From: JAASSS01 sp021767745
GTDB taxonomy: Bacteria; Pseudomonadota; Gammaproteobacteria; UBA5335
Assembly: GCA_034189165.1 (NCBI GenBank)
Contig: JAXHVN010000020.1
Span: 1-64,000, forward strand
Direction: 5' to 3'
Length of the DNA stretch: 64,000 nt
The position numbers and the translations under genes are program-made. This document shows positions 36,424-44,643 of the stretch, piece by piece (positions within the stretch are counted from its first letter, which is position 1; each line of letters opens with the position of its first letter). The notes beneath the pieces were generated by a model. It was not told the origin of the DNA. It did no database searches and saw only the letters and a program-made list of their open reading frames with translations.

Positions 36424-36516
36424 CGCATCTAGGGTTCCGGCCGGCGACGGCGTCTGGTCCGAGGGATGCACTCCGGCCCCATGACCGGAGACACGGCGGG
36501 ACAAAAGCCCGGGAGA
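36424..36516 (+). promoter_or_regulatory. Guanidine-I (ykkC class 1) riboswitch upstream of the ABC operon
   Basis: CTAGGGTTCCGG (36429-36440), GGTCCGAGGG (36456-36465) and ACGGCGGGACAAAAGCCCGGG (36493-36513) are the conserved aptamer blocks, with hairpin CTCCGG-CCGGAG (36471-36490) between. P1 pairs GCAT with ATGC. A 37-base segment (36429-36465) is identical, in inverted orientation, to 36100-36136 in the other copy. It lies 93 bases before the binding-protein start. Confidence 0.93.
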
Positions 36517-36608
36517 ACCAGCGGGAGCACCTCCGGCACCCGGCGTTCTCTTGCGGATCGCCCGCCACCGGCCGCTCCCGAACCCTGCCACCGAACGGGA
36601 CGACGGTC

Positions 36609-37718
36609 ATGACGACTCACCACGGGCTGCGCCGGCTGGCGCGCACGCTGCTCCTGCTGCTTTGCGTATCGCTGCTCGGCGCCTGTGGCGGGGAGCAGCC
36701 GACCGACACGGACGACGCGCAGCTAGATCCACGCGCCTTTCGCATCGCCTGGTCCATCTACGTCGGCTGGATGCCTTGGGGCTACGCCGCCGAAGCCGGC
36801 ATCGTCGACAGATGGGCGGAGCGCTACGGCATCGAGATCGACGTGGTGCAAGTGAACGACTACATCGAGTCGATCAACCAGTACACCGCCGGCGCCTTCG
36901 ACGGCTGCGTGATGACCAACATGGACGCGCTGACGATTCCGGCCGCCGGCGGCGTGGACTCCACGGCGCTGATCGTCGGCGACTTCTCCAACGGCAACGA
37001 TGGACTCGTGATGCGCGGCCAGAAGGCGCTGTCGGACATCGCCGGCATGGACGTCAACCTGGTCGCGCTGTCGGTCTCCCACTACCTCCTGGCGCGGGCG
37101 CTGGATACGGTGGGACTGACCGAGCGGGAGGTGAACGTCGTCAATACCGCCGATGCCGATATCGTCGGCGCCTTCGCCGCCGGTGGGGTGGAAGCAGCCG
37201 TCGCCTGGAACCCTCAGCTCTCCGCCATTCTGGAGCAGCCCCAAGCGACGCTGGCCTTCGATTCCAGCCGTATCCCCGGCGAGATCATCGACCTGCTGGT
37301 GGTCAACACCGACGTGCTGGCGGCCAACCCGGCGCTTGGCAAGGCGCTCGTCGGCGCCTGGTACGAAACCATGGCGCTGATGGCGCAGGACAGTGAGGCC
37401 GGGGCCGAGGCGCGCGCGGCCATGGCACAGGCGGCCGGCACGACCCTCGCGAGCTACGAACGCCAGCTTGAGGCGACCCGCATGTTCCACGAACCCGCCG
37501 AGGCAGCCGCCTTTGCCCGCAGCGCCGTGCTGCCGGAGACGATGGACCGGGTACGCCGCTTCTCCTTCGAGCACGGCCTGCTCGGCCCCGGCGCCGACAG
37601 CCCGGACGCCATCGGCATCGCCTTTCCGAACGGGCAGGTGCTCGGAAGCGAGGCCAACATCAAGCTGCGCTTCGACAGCGACTACATGGCGGCGGCGGCC
37701 GCCAGCGAGGCGCCCTAG
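36609..37718 (+). CDS. ABC transporter substrate-binding lipoprotein, guanidine-linked
   Basis: The 369-residue product begins with a lipoprotein signal ending LLGAC (cysteine about residue 22), then a periplasmic binding domain of the NMT1/taurine/nitrate type, with RIAWSIYVGWMPWGYAAEAG near residue 43 and GCVMTNMDALTIPAAGG near 98. It would capture the substrate at the outer face of the inner membrane. Because the operon is governed by a guanidine-I riboswitch, guanidine or a guanidine-like compound is the likely ligand. The ATG at 36609 is the first that carries a signal; no strong ribosome-binding site precedes it. Confidence 0.85.
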   Translation: MTTHHGLRRLARTLLLLLCVSLLGACGGEQPTDTDDAQLDPRAFRIAWSIYVGWMPWGYAAEAGIVDRWAERYGIEIDVVQVNDYIESINQYTAGAFDGCVMTNMDALTIPAAGGVDSTALIVGDFSNGNDGLVMRGQKALSDIAGMDVNLVALSVSHYLLARALDTVGLTEREVNVVNTADADIVGAFAAGGVEAAVAWNPQLSAILEQPQATLAFDSSRIPGEIIDLLVVNTDVLAANPALGKALVGAWYETMALMAQDSEAGAEARAAMAQAAGTTLASYERQLEATRMFHEPAEAAAFARSAVLPETMDRVRRFSFEHGLLGPGADSPDAIGIAFPNGQVLGSEANIKLRFDSDYMAAAAASEAP

Positions 37719-37727
37719 GCGACCGGC

Positions 37728-38537
37728 ATGCGTCTGATCAACCGCAAGCCTGGCCGCAGCGGCAATCTGATGCTGGCGAGTCTGCCGTTCGTGCTGCTGA
37801 TCGCGGCGTATCTGGTGGCCTCGCACCTGCGCTTGGAAGCCAACCCCGGCGACAAGCTGCTGCCCGCGCCGCAGAGCTTCGTCGCCGCAATGCAACAGAT
37901 GGCATTGGAGGCGGATGCACGCACCGGGCAGCGCCTGCTGTGGCAGGACACCTGGGCCAGCCTGCGCCGGTTGCTGCTCGGCCTCGGGATCAGCAGCGTG
38001 ATCGGGCTGGGCTTCGGCGTCGCCATCGGCACCATCCCGTATCTGCGGGCGAGCCTCGCGCCGTTCGTCACCGTCATCTCCATGGTGCCGCCGCTGGCGA
38101 TCCTGCCGGTGCTGTTCATCGTGCTGGGACTGGGCGAGCTGTCGAAGGTGGTGCTGATCGTCATCGGCGTCGCGCCGTTTCTGATGCGCGATCTGGCGCT
38201 GCACGTGGAATCGCTGCCCGCCGAGCAGATCGTCAAGGCGCAAACACTCGGCGCCTCTACCTGGCAGATCGTCCTGCGCATCGTGCTGCCCCAGAGCCTA
38301 CCGCGGCTGCTGGACGCGTTGCGCCTCTCGCTCGGGCCGGCCTGGCTGTTCCTGATCGCCGCCGAGGCGATCGCGGCGACCGACGGGCTCGGCTATCGCA
38401 TCTTCCTCGTGCGCCGCTACCTCGCGATGGACATCATTCTGCCTTACGTGGTCTGGATCACGCTGCTGGCCTTCCTGCTCGATCTGCTGTTGCGGCTCGG
38501 CGCGCGCCGCCTGTTTCCATGGAGCCGCGCCCGCTAG
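37728..38537 (+). CDS. ABC transporter permease, guanidine-linked
   Basis: The 269-residue inner-membrane protein has about six spans and the EAA-type loop (EQIVKAQTLGASTWQIVLRIVLP near residue 165) that contacts the ATPase. It is of the SsuC/TauC/NrtB type. It begins 10 bases after the binding-protein stop, on the same transcript. The substrate is presumably guanidine, from the riboswitch. Confidence 0.87.
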   Translation: MRLINRKPGRSGNLMLASLPFVLLIAAYLVASHLRLEANPGDKLLPAPQSFVAAMQQMALEADARTGQRLLWQDTWASLRRLLLGLGISSVIGLGFGVAIGTIPYLRASLAPFVTVISMVPPLAILPVLFIVLGLGELSKVVLIVIGVAPFLMRDLALHVESLPAEQIVKAQTLGASTWQIVLRIVLPQSLPRLLDALRLSLGPAWLFLIAAEAIAATDGLGYRIFLVRRYLAMDIILPYVVWITLLAFLLDLLLRLGARRLFPWSRAR

Positions 38538-38556
38538 CGCCGGCGGAGGGGAACGT

Positions 38557-39345
38557 ATGAGCGAACTCGTCATCGACAACGTCTGGCAGAGCTACGATGA
38601 GCAGGTCGTGCTGGAAGGGCTGCACCTGCGTGTGGACGGCCCCGAGTTCTGCGCCATCGTCGGCGCCTCCGGCTGCGGCAAGAGCACCTTTCTGCGCCTG
38701 CTGCTGGGACAGGAACAGCCGAGCCGCGGCCGCATCCTGCTCGACGGTGAACCCTTGCCCCGGGAGCCCGGCCCGGATCGGGGAGTGGTGTTCCAGCAGT
38801 ACTCGGTGTTTCCCCACCTCACGGTGCTGGAGAACGCCATGTTCGGGCTGGAACTGCAGCGACGCCGATGGGATGTACGCATCGGCGGCCGCCTCTGGGG
38901 CAGGGCCAGGGGCGAGGTTCGCGAGCAGGCGGAGCAGGCACTGGCACAGGTTGGGCTGAGCGGGGCGCGCGACAAATACCCGGCGCTGCTCTCCGGAGGC
39001 ATGCGCCAGCGGTTGTCACTGGCGCAATCGATCGTCACGCGGCCGAAGATCCTGCTGCTGGACGAGCCGTTCGGGGCGCTCGACCCGGGGGTGCGCAGCG
39101 ACATGCACGAACTGGTACTGCGGCTGTGGGAGGAACACCGTATGTGCGTGTTCTTGGTCACGCACGACATCGCCGAAGGCTTCAAGCTCGGCACCCGCCT
39201 GCTGGTATTCGATCGCCTCCGGCGGGATCCCCAGGCGCCACAGGCGTTCGGCGCCACCATCACCTACGATCTGCCACTGCGCCGGCTCACGGCCGAGGGC
39301 GCCGCGGCGCAGCGCCGCGACCGATCGGTGGCGGCAGCCGGCTAG
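38557..39345 (+). CDS. ABC transporter ATP-binding protein, guanidine-linked
   Basis: The 262-residue ATPase has Walker A GASGCGKST, signature LLSGGMRQR, Walker B ILLLDEPFG, and H-loop LVTHDIAEG. The region between Walker A and signature includes an insertion (residues about 100-130, RRRWDVRIGGRLWGRARG). It begins 20 bases after the permease gene and completes the importer. Confidence 0.88.
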   Translation: MSELVIDNVWQSYDEQVVLEGLHLRVDGPEFCAIVGASGCGKSTFLRLLLGQEQPSRGRILLDGEPLPREPGPDRGVVFQQYSVFPHLTVLENAMFGLELQRRRWDVRIGGRLWGRARGEVREQAEQALAQVGLSGARDKYPALLSGGMRQRLSLAQSIVTRPKILLLDEPFGALDPGVRSDMHELVLRLWEEHRMCVFLVTHDIAEGFKLGTRLLVFDRLRRDPQAPQAFGATITYDLPLRRLTAEGAAAQRRDRSVAAAG

Positions 39346-39355
39346 CGCCCGCCGG

Positions 39356-40486
39356 GTGCACGCCTTCCGGCTGGACAATGGCCTGGCCGTGCGGCTCGAG
39401 CCGATGCCACAGCGCAGGACCTGCGCCATCGCCCTGTGGCTCGGCGGTGGCAGTCGAGGGGATCCGCCGGACCAGCACGGCGCCGCGCATCTGCTCGAGC
39501 ACCTGCTGGTGCGCAGGGCACTGGCCCGGGGGGGAGATCTGCCGCTGAATGGCCAAACCGGGCGTGAGCGCATCGCCCTGTTTGCGCTGGTGGAAGCCGG
39601 CGAGGTGCCAGCCGTGCTGCAGGCACTGGTGGAGGCAGTCACCGAGATGGCAGACGGCGGAGAGCCGGTGCCGCCAACGGCGTTCGAGGCCGAACGCGCG
39701 GCCGTGCTGGCGGAGTTGGCGACAGCTGATCCCGACGCGGCCACCGAAGACGCCGCCCTGGCTTCGCTTTGGCCGCTGACGCCATTGGCGCGCACGCCGG
39801 CCGGCGACCCGGCGCACGTTGAGGCGCTGCGGCCGCCGGATCTCGCGGCGGCGGTGCGGCGCACGTTCTGCGGTCTCAACCTACTGCTGACGGTAGCTGG
39901 CGGGTTCGCGCCAGCCGACGTAGCGCAGCTGGCGGCGCCGTTGGCGGCACTCCCTGCCGGCTCGGCCCGGGCGCCCATGGCACCGGCCGCATCTTGGCCG
40001 CGCCGGCAGCCGGGCTGGCCGCTGTGGTGGTTGCCGTTGCCCGCCGGCGCCGACCCCACGGCGGGGACCCACCTCACCCAGCTGCTGCGCGATGCTCCCG
40101 GTGGACTGCTGTTCGACACCCTGCGGGCCGACGGGCAGGGCTACGGCTGCGCGGCGCATTACCTGGCTTTCACCGACCGGCACGGCGTGTTGCTGCGCCC
40201 GCGTGTTGCGCCGGCGCAGATCAGCGGCGCGCAGACACGGATTGCAGCCACCCTGGCAGCCGCCGCGCGGCACGGCGTGTCGGCGGCACAATACGCCGGC
40301 GCGCGACGGTGCCTGCACCGCCAGCTGGCGGTGACGCGGGACGACCTGCTCGCCTGCTGCAGCCTGCTGGCGGCACGCTGGGCGCGCGGGCCGACCCCGA
40401 AGGTCGAGCCGGACCGACCGCTATCGCCGGAAGCGTTGCAGGCGTTGCTGCGCCAGGCATGGTCCCAACGCAGTGGGCCGCTGTAG
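39356..40486 (+). CDS. M16-family peptidase-like protein at the end of the guanidine ABC operon
   Basis: The 376-residue product has the inverted zinc motif HLLEH (H45 to H49) and a candidate third ligand E120, and the M16 fold start (FRLDNGLAVRLEPMP). The length suits a single M16 polypeptide (about half of a two-lobed pitrilysin). It starts at a GTG 10 bases after the ATPase stop, with no strong ribosome-binding site. Proteins of this family process peptides or, in some clusters, small ribosomal products; its role here is unknown. Insertions around residues 125-165 are poorly conserved with the family in my reading. Confidence 0.65.
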   Translation: MHAFRLDNGLAVRLEPMPQRRTCAIALWLGGGSRGDPPDQHGAAHLLEHLLVRRALARGGDLPLNGQTGRERIALFALVEAGEVPAVLQALVEAVTEMADGGEPVPPTAFEAERAAVLAELATADPDAATEDAALASLWPLTPLARTPAGDPAHVEALRPPDLAAAVRRTFCGLNLLLTVAGGFAPADVAQLAAPLAALPAGSARAPMAPAASWPRRQPGWPLWWLPLPAGADPTAGTHLTQLLRDAPGGLLFDTLRADGQGYGCAAHYLAFTDRHGVLLRPRVAPAQISGAQTRIAATLAAAARHGVSAAQYAGARRCLHRQLAVTRDDLLACCSLLAARWARGPTPKVEPDRPLSPEALQALLRQAWSQRSGPL

Positions 40487-40514
40487 CCGCCCCAGGTTCC
40501 ACGTGGAACCTGGG

Positions 40515-42383
40515 TCAGCCGAGCCCGAAGGTCCGCCGATAGAACGCCAGCTCGGCCTCGAGCGCCTGCACCACCGTCTCCGCGCGCCGGAAGCCATGAC
40601 CCTCACCCTCGAACAGCAGATAGTCCACCGGCACGCCTTTGGCTCGCAGGGCCGCAACCATCTGCTCGGCCTGATTGGGCGGCACCACACGGTCCTGTGC
40701 GCCCTGGAGAAAAATCACCGGGCAGTCGAAACGTTCCACGTGGAACAAGGGGGAGCGCGCCCGATACGCCGGTTCACCGGCCGGCCACGGCGCCACCAGG
40801 CGTTCCAGATAGCGACTTTCGAACTTGTGCGTATCCTGCACCAGACGCGTCAGATCGCCGATGCCGTAGTAGCTCGCGCCGGCGTGGAAGATGTCGTGGA
40901 AGCACAGGGCGCACAACACGGTGTAGCCGCCGGCGCTGCTGCCGCTGATGATCGTGTGTGCCGGCGCCGCCAGACCCTGCGCCACGGCATGCATGACGCC
41001 GCGCACGGCATCCTCGACATCATCCAGGCCCCACCGGCCATATAGCGCCTGACGGAACGCCCGCCCAAAGCCGGTGCTGCCGCGGTAGTTCACGTCCAGC
41101 ACCGCGAATCCGCGGCTGGTCCAGTACTGGGTCCGCAGGTCCAGCGCCGAACTGGCGGCACCGGTCGGGCCGCCATGGCACTTCACGATCAGCGGCGGAC
41201 GCTCGCCCCGCGGCCCATCCACCGCCTGCCCTCGTGGCGGATAGTAGAAGGCCGGAATGGGCCAGTCCTCGCTCGGACAGACGACTGGTTCCGGCTGACT
41301 CAGTGGCAGCGCCGCTGCCGCGCTGCCCGTCACCGCCTCGAAACGGCCCTGGCGATAGATCACCACCTGCGGCGCTCGATCCGGCGCCGCGGCGATGAAG
41401 GCGGCCTGATCGCCAGCGGCGGCGAACTCGCCGTACTCCGTCCACGGCAGATCGAGCGCGCGCCAACGACCATCGGCCAGCAGCCAGCCCAGACGCTTCA
41501 GACCCTCCTCGGTGTAGCTCGCGAGTACGCGGCCATCGGCCAGCACGGCATAGCTGCGCATATCCATCTGCCACTGCGGCTGACCGAACTCGGCAGACCG
41601 CGGCAGCAGCGCATCCGTCCGTTCGCCCTGCCAGCGATATAGATTCCACCAGCCGCTGCGATCCGAGACAAAGTAGACGCTGCCGTCGGCGCCGAACTCG
41701 GGCTGAAAGATCGATTCGCCCGGCCCGCCGGCGAGCCGCTGCGGCTGCACCGGACGGCCCTGTTCGTCGAGCCTCGCCCACCACAGCTCGGTCGCATCCC
41801 AAGGCATGTTCGGATGATTCCAGGCCAGCCACAGCAAGGCCTCGCCGTCGCCGCGCAGGCGCAGGCTGCTGTAGAAGTCGTGCCCACTCAGCAGGGCCGG
41901 CAGGGTCGCGACCGGCGCGCCACCGGCCTCGCCGGGCAGAACGATCACCTCCGTCAGCGCCTCGTGCGCGCCGGGTCGCTCGCGCACGGCCAGCAGCCGT
42001 CGCCGGTGCGGATCGAAGAGCAGCCCGCCAAGCTGCGCCTCGCCCAGGGGCCGCAGCGCCACGGGTTCGACGGCGCCCGGTGCCAGTGAGCGCAGTTCCC
42101 GCGCCGCATCGTCGATGAACCACAGGCGGCCGGAACCCACCGTCATGGCGCCGCCACCGTACTCGTTGACCCGGCCACGCACGCTCGCCGGCGCCGTGAG
42201 CAGCGGCTGGCCGCCGTGACTGTCATCGGCGCGGATGCCCGTGCGGCCGCCCTCGGCCGGCTCATCCTGCAGCCAGTACCAGCGCCCCTCGAGGGAGATC
42301 GGTGCCCGCGGCGTCGCCCGGCCGCTCGCCACCCTTGCGGCGGATAGCGGCGAAGGCCAGCTGCCGTAGGGCAGGCGCCTCAT
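40515..42383 (-). CDS. Prolyl oligopeptidase family (S9) peptidase
   Basis: The 622-residue product has an N-terminal beta-propeller (residues about 1-370) and a C-terminal alpha/beta hydrolase domain with the nucleophile motif GSSAGGY, aspartate in GAQDRVV, and histidine in GEGHGF. It would cleave peptides in the cytoplasm or esters; exact substrates unknown. The start at 42383 overlaps the stop of the TANGO2-like gene (ATGA), so the two are coupled. Upstream in-frame residues are shadow sequence. It converges with the M16-like gene. Confidence 0.85.
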   Translation of the reverse strand: MRRLPYGSWPSPLSAARVASGRATPRAPISLEGRWYWLQDEPAEGGRTGIRADDSHGGQPLLTAPASVRGRVNEYGGGAMTVGSGRLWFIDDAARELRSLAPGAVEPVALRPLGEAQLGGLLFDPHRRRLLAVRERPGAHEALTEVIVLPGEAGGAPVATLPALLSGHDFYSSLRLRGDGEALLWLAWNHPNMPWDATELWWARLDEQGRPVQPQRLAGGPGESIFQPEFGADGSVYFVSDRSGWWNLYRWQGERTDALLPRSAEFGQPQWQMDMRSYAVLADGRVLASYTEEGLKRLGWLLADGRWRALDLPWTEYGEFAAAGDQAAFIAAAPDRAPQVVIYRQGRFEAVTGSAAAALPLSQPEPVVCPSEDWPIPAFYYPPRGQAVDGPRGERPPLIVKCHGGPTGAASSALDLRTQYWTSRGFAVLDVNYRGSTGFGRAFRQALYGRWGLDDVEDAVRGVMHAVAQGLAAPAHTIISGSSAGGYTVLCALCFHDIFHAGASYYGIGDLTRLVQDTHKFESRYLERLVAPWPAGEPAYRARSPLFHVERFDCPVIFLQGAQDRVVPPNQAEQMVAALRAKGVPVDYLLFEGEGHGFRRAETVVQALEAELAFYRRTFGLG

Positions 42384-43177
42384 GCCGCGGCACCCGTCGG
42401 CAAGGTCAGGGAGGTGATGCCGGCCACGGTCGCATCCGGCCGGTATCGCTGTTCCAGGATCGTACCGCCGCCGTGGGTGTCGAGCTGCAGCACGGTGGAG
42501 CAGCGGGTGCCATAGGCCGGCGAGCGGATGAAGATGCGGGATAGGACGCGTTCGAAGGCCACACCCACCCCGGTCTGCGGCAATTGCTCCTCGCAGCCTA
42601 CCGTCGTGTCCGTCAGCAGGCGCAAGTAATCTTGCGGCATCGCCCGGGGCGCCGCCGCGAGCCGCGCGAAATGCACTCGACCGCGCACGACCTTCGGCCA
42701 CGGCGCGCCGAGGTAGCCATTGCTGATGGCGTGGTAGCCAGGCGCCAGCGCCTGCGTGAGCGGCATCTCGACCGGGTCGCCATCCGGGCCCGGCGCGCGG
42801 TTGCTGACGTGCAGCAGCGTGTCGGCATCGGCGAGCATCAGATTGAAGCCGGCATAGTGCAGTAGGTCCGGAGCGATGGCAGCGGCATACGCGGCCGGTG
42901 AAGCATCGCCGCGAAGATAATCGGCCACCAGCCGCCCCCGCGAGGGCCCCGGCCGTTGCGGCCGTCGCGGCTCCCGGAAGTTCGTGAGCGCGGCGAATCG
43001 CCCGCCCGGTGCGATCCCAAGCCAGGTGCCATCACCCGGAACGTCCCAGCCGGCGAGTACACCCGCATCCCGCGCGTCCAGCGGCAGGGCCTCGCGGGCG
43101 TGGAACTCGTCGCGATTGCCGGCAGCGATCAGGCGCCGGCGCGCATCGCAGCGCCAGGCAAGGAACAACAGGCACAC
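42380..43177 (-). CDS. NRDE/TANGO2-family protein
   Basis: The 265-residue product begins with CLLFLAWRC and has NRDEFHARE near residue 21, the hallmark of the NRDE (TANGO2-like) family. The rest follows the family pattern with GTWLGI (about 51-56) and LTNFREPRRP. In other organisms family members are linked to heme handling and lipid metabolism; here function is unknown. The start is GTG with GGAG 7 bases upstream. Its stop overlaps the start of the peptidase gene. Confidence 0.82.
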   Translation of the reverse strand: MCLLFLAWRCDARRRLIAAGNRDEFHAREALPLDARDAGVLAGWDVPGDGTWLGIAPGGRFAALTNFREPRRPQRPGPSRGRLVADYLRGDASPAAYAAAIAPDLLHYAGFNLMLADADTLLHVSNRAPGPDGDPVEMPLTQALAPGYHAISNGYLGAPWPKVVRGRVHFARLAAAPRAMPQDYLRLLTDTTVGCEEQLPQTGVGVAFERVLSRIFIRSPAYGTRCSTVLQLDTHGGGTILEQRYRPDATVAGITSLTLPTGAAA

Positions 43178-43272
43178 GGCAGGACTCCGAGCGAATGCCG
43201 CAGTGTATCGCGACGCGTCGGCCGGCGATGCGATCGGCTAAAATCGCCAGTTTGCGGTTCAGGAGCGTTTGC

Positions 43273-44616
43273 ATGGTCGAGGCGTCGCAGGATCAGGGCA
43301 GGCATCACGTCGTGATCGTCGGCGGCGGCTTCGCTGGCCTGTATGCGGCCAAGGTGCTGAGCGGCGATGACGGCGTGCGCGTCACGGTCATCGACAAGCG
43401 CAACTACCACCTGTTCCAGCCGCTGCTCTACCAGGTCGCCACCGGCACCCTGTCGCCGGGCGATATCGCCACCCCGATCCGCCATATCCTGCGGGGCCGG
43501 CGCCATGTGCGCGTGCTGCAGGCCGCGGCGCGGGACATCGATCCGGCGGCGCGCCGGATCGAGTTCGAGGGCGGAGGGCATATCGAGTACGACACGCTGA
43601 TTGCCGCCACCGGCGTCAAGCACAGCTACTTCGGGCACGACGAGTGGCGCGAGGATGCGCCGGGACTCAAGACCGTCGAGCATGCGCTGGAAATGCGTCA
43701 GCGCATCTTCAGCGCGTTCGAAGCCGCCGAGATGGAACCGGTCCCGGCGCGGCGCCACGCCTATATGACCTTCGTCATCGTCGGCGGCGGCCCGACGGGC
43801 GTGGAACTGGCCGGTGCGCTCGGTGAACTCGCCCAGAGCGTGCTGCCGGATGAATTCCAGAACATCGACACGCGCCAGACGCGCATCGTGCTGGCCGAGG
43901 GGCTGCCGGAGATTCTATCGAGCTACCCCGCGGACCTGCGGGCCGCCGCGCAGCAACAACTCGAGCGCCTTGGTGTGGAGGTCCGGACCGGCACCTTGGT
44001 GACGGCGCTCGGCAACGGCGAGGTGACGCTGTCGCGCCGGGACGCCGCCGATGAGACGCTGCAGGCGAAGACTGTGCTCTGGGCAGCGGGCGTGCAGGCC
44101 TCACGCTTCGGCAAGGCCCTGGCGCAGCGCACCGAGGCAACCCAGGAGCGGGCCGGTAAGTTGCGCGTCGCCGGCGATCTGTCCCTGCCGAATCATCCGA
44201 ATATCTTCGTAATCGGCGATCTGGCCCACTGCGAACCGACGCCCGGCGAGGTGGTGCCAGGGGTGGCGCAGGGCGCAATCCAGCAGGGCGAATACGTCGC
44301 CCGACTGCTGCAGGCACGCTTCGGCGGGCGCGCTGAACCGGCGCCGTTCCGCTACCGGGACAAGGGCAGCATGGCCGTGATCGGTCGCAACGCCGCCGTA
44401 GCCGACCTGAAGCGCCTGCACATGAAGGGCTCGCTGGCCTGGTACCTGTGGCTGATCGTGCACATCCGCGCGCTGGTGGCGTTCGGCAACCGGCTACTGG
44501 TGCTCACGCGCTGGGGCTGGAGCTACACCACCCGCCAGAGCGGGGTGCGCCTGATCACCAGCGTGCCGGAGGCGCGCACCGAGCCGGTGGAACGGGCCCA
44601 CCACCGCAAGCCCTGA
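43273..44616 (+). CDS. ndh: Type II NADH dehydrogenase (NDH-2)
   Basis: Oxidises NADH and passes electrons to quinone without pumping protons. The 447-residue product has the FAD motif VIVGGGFAGLYAAKVL (about 14-29), the NAD motif VIVGGGPTGVELAGALG (about 167-183), and the GDLAHC motif (about 314-319) near the C-terminal domain. A hydrophobic tail (about 385-405) fits peripheral membrane attachment. AGGAG lies 7 bases before the ATG. It converges on ntrC. Confidence 0.88.
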   Translation: MVEASQDQGRHHVVIVGGGFAGLYAAKVLSGDDGVRVTVIDKRNYHLFQPLLYQVATGTLSPGDIATPIRHILRGRRHVRVLQAAARDIDPAARRIEFEGGGHIEYDTLIAATGVKHSYFGHDEWREDAPGLKTVEHALEMRQRIFSAFEAAEMEPVPARRHAYMTFVIVGGGPTGVELAGALGELAQSVLPDEFQNIDTRQTRIVLAEGLPEILSSYPADLRAAAQQQLERLGVEVRTGTLVTALGNGEVTLSRRDAADETLQAKTVLWAAGVQASRFGKALAQRTEATQERAGKLRVAGDLSLPNHPNIFVIGDLAHCEPTPGEVVPGVAQGAIQQGEYVARLLQARFGGRAEPAPFRYRDKGSMAVIGRNAAVADLKRLHMKGSLAWYLWLIVHIRALVAFGNRLLVLTRWGWSYTTRQSGVRLITSVPEARTEPVERAHHRKP

Positions 44617-44623
44617 CCCACAC

Positions 44624-44643
44624 GGCGACGCTCAGGCGTCGCC
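44624..44643. terminator. Hairpin between ndh and ntrC
   Basis: GGCGACG and CGTCGCC pair with a six-base loop (CTCAGG), with ACAC and GGTGT able to extend it. It lies between the two convergent stops. No T-run is present, so the activity is uncertain. Confidence 0.5.
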
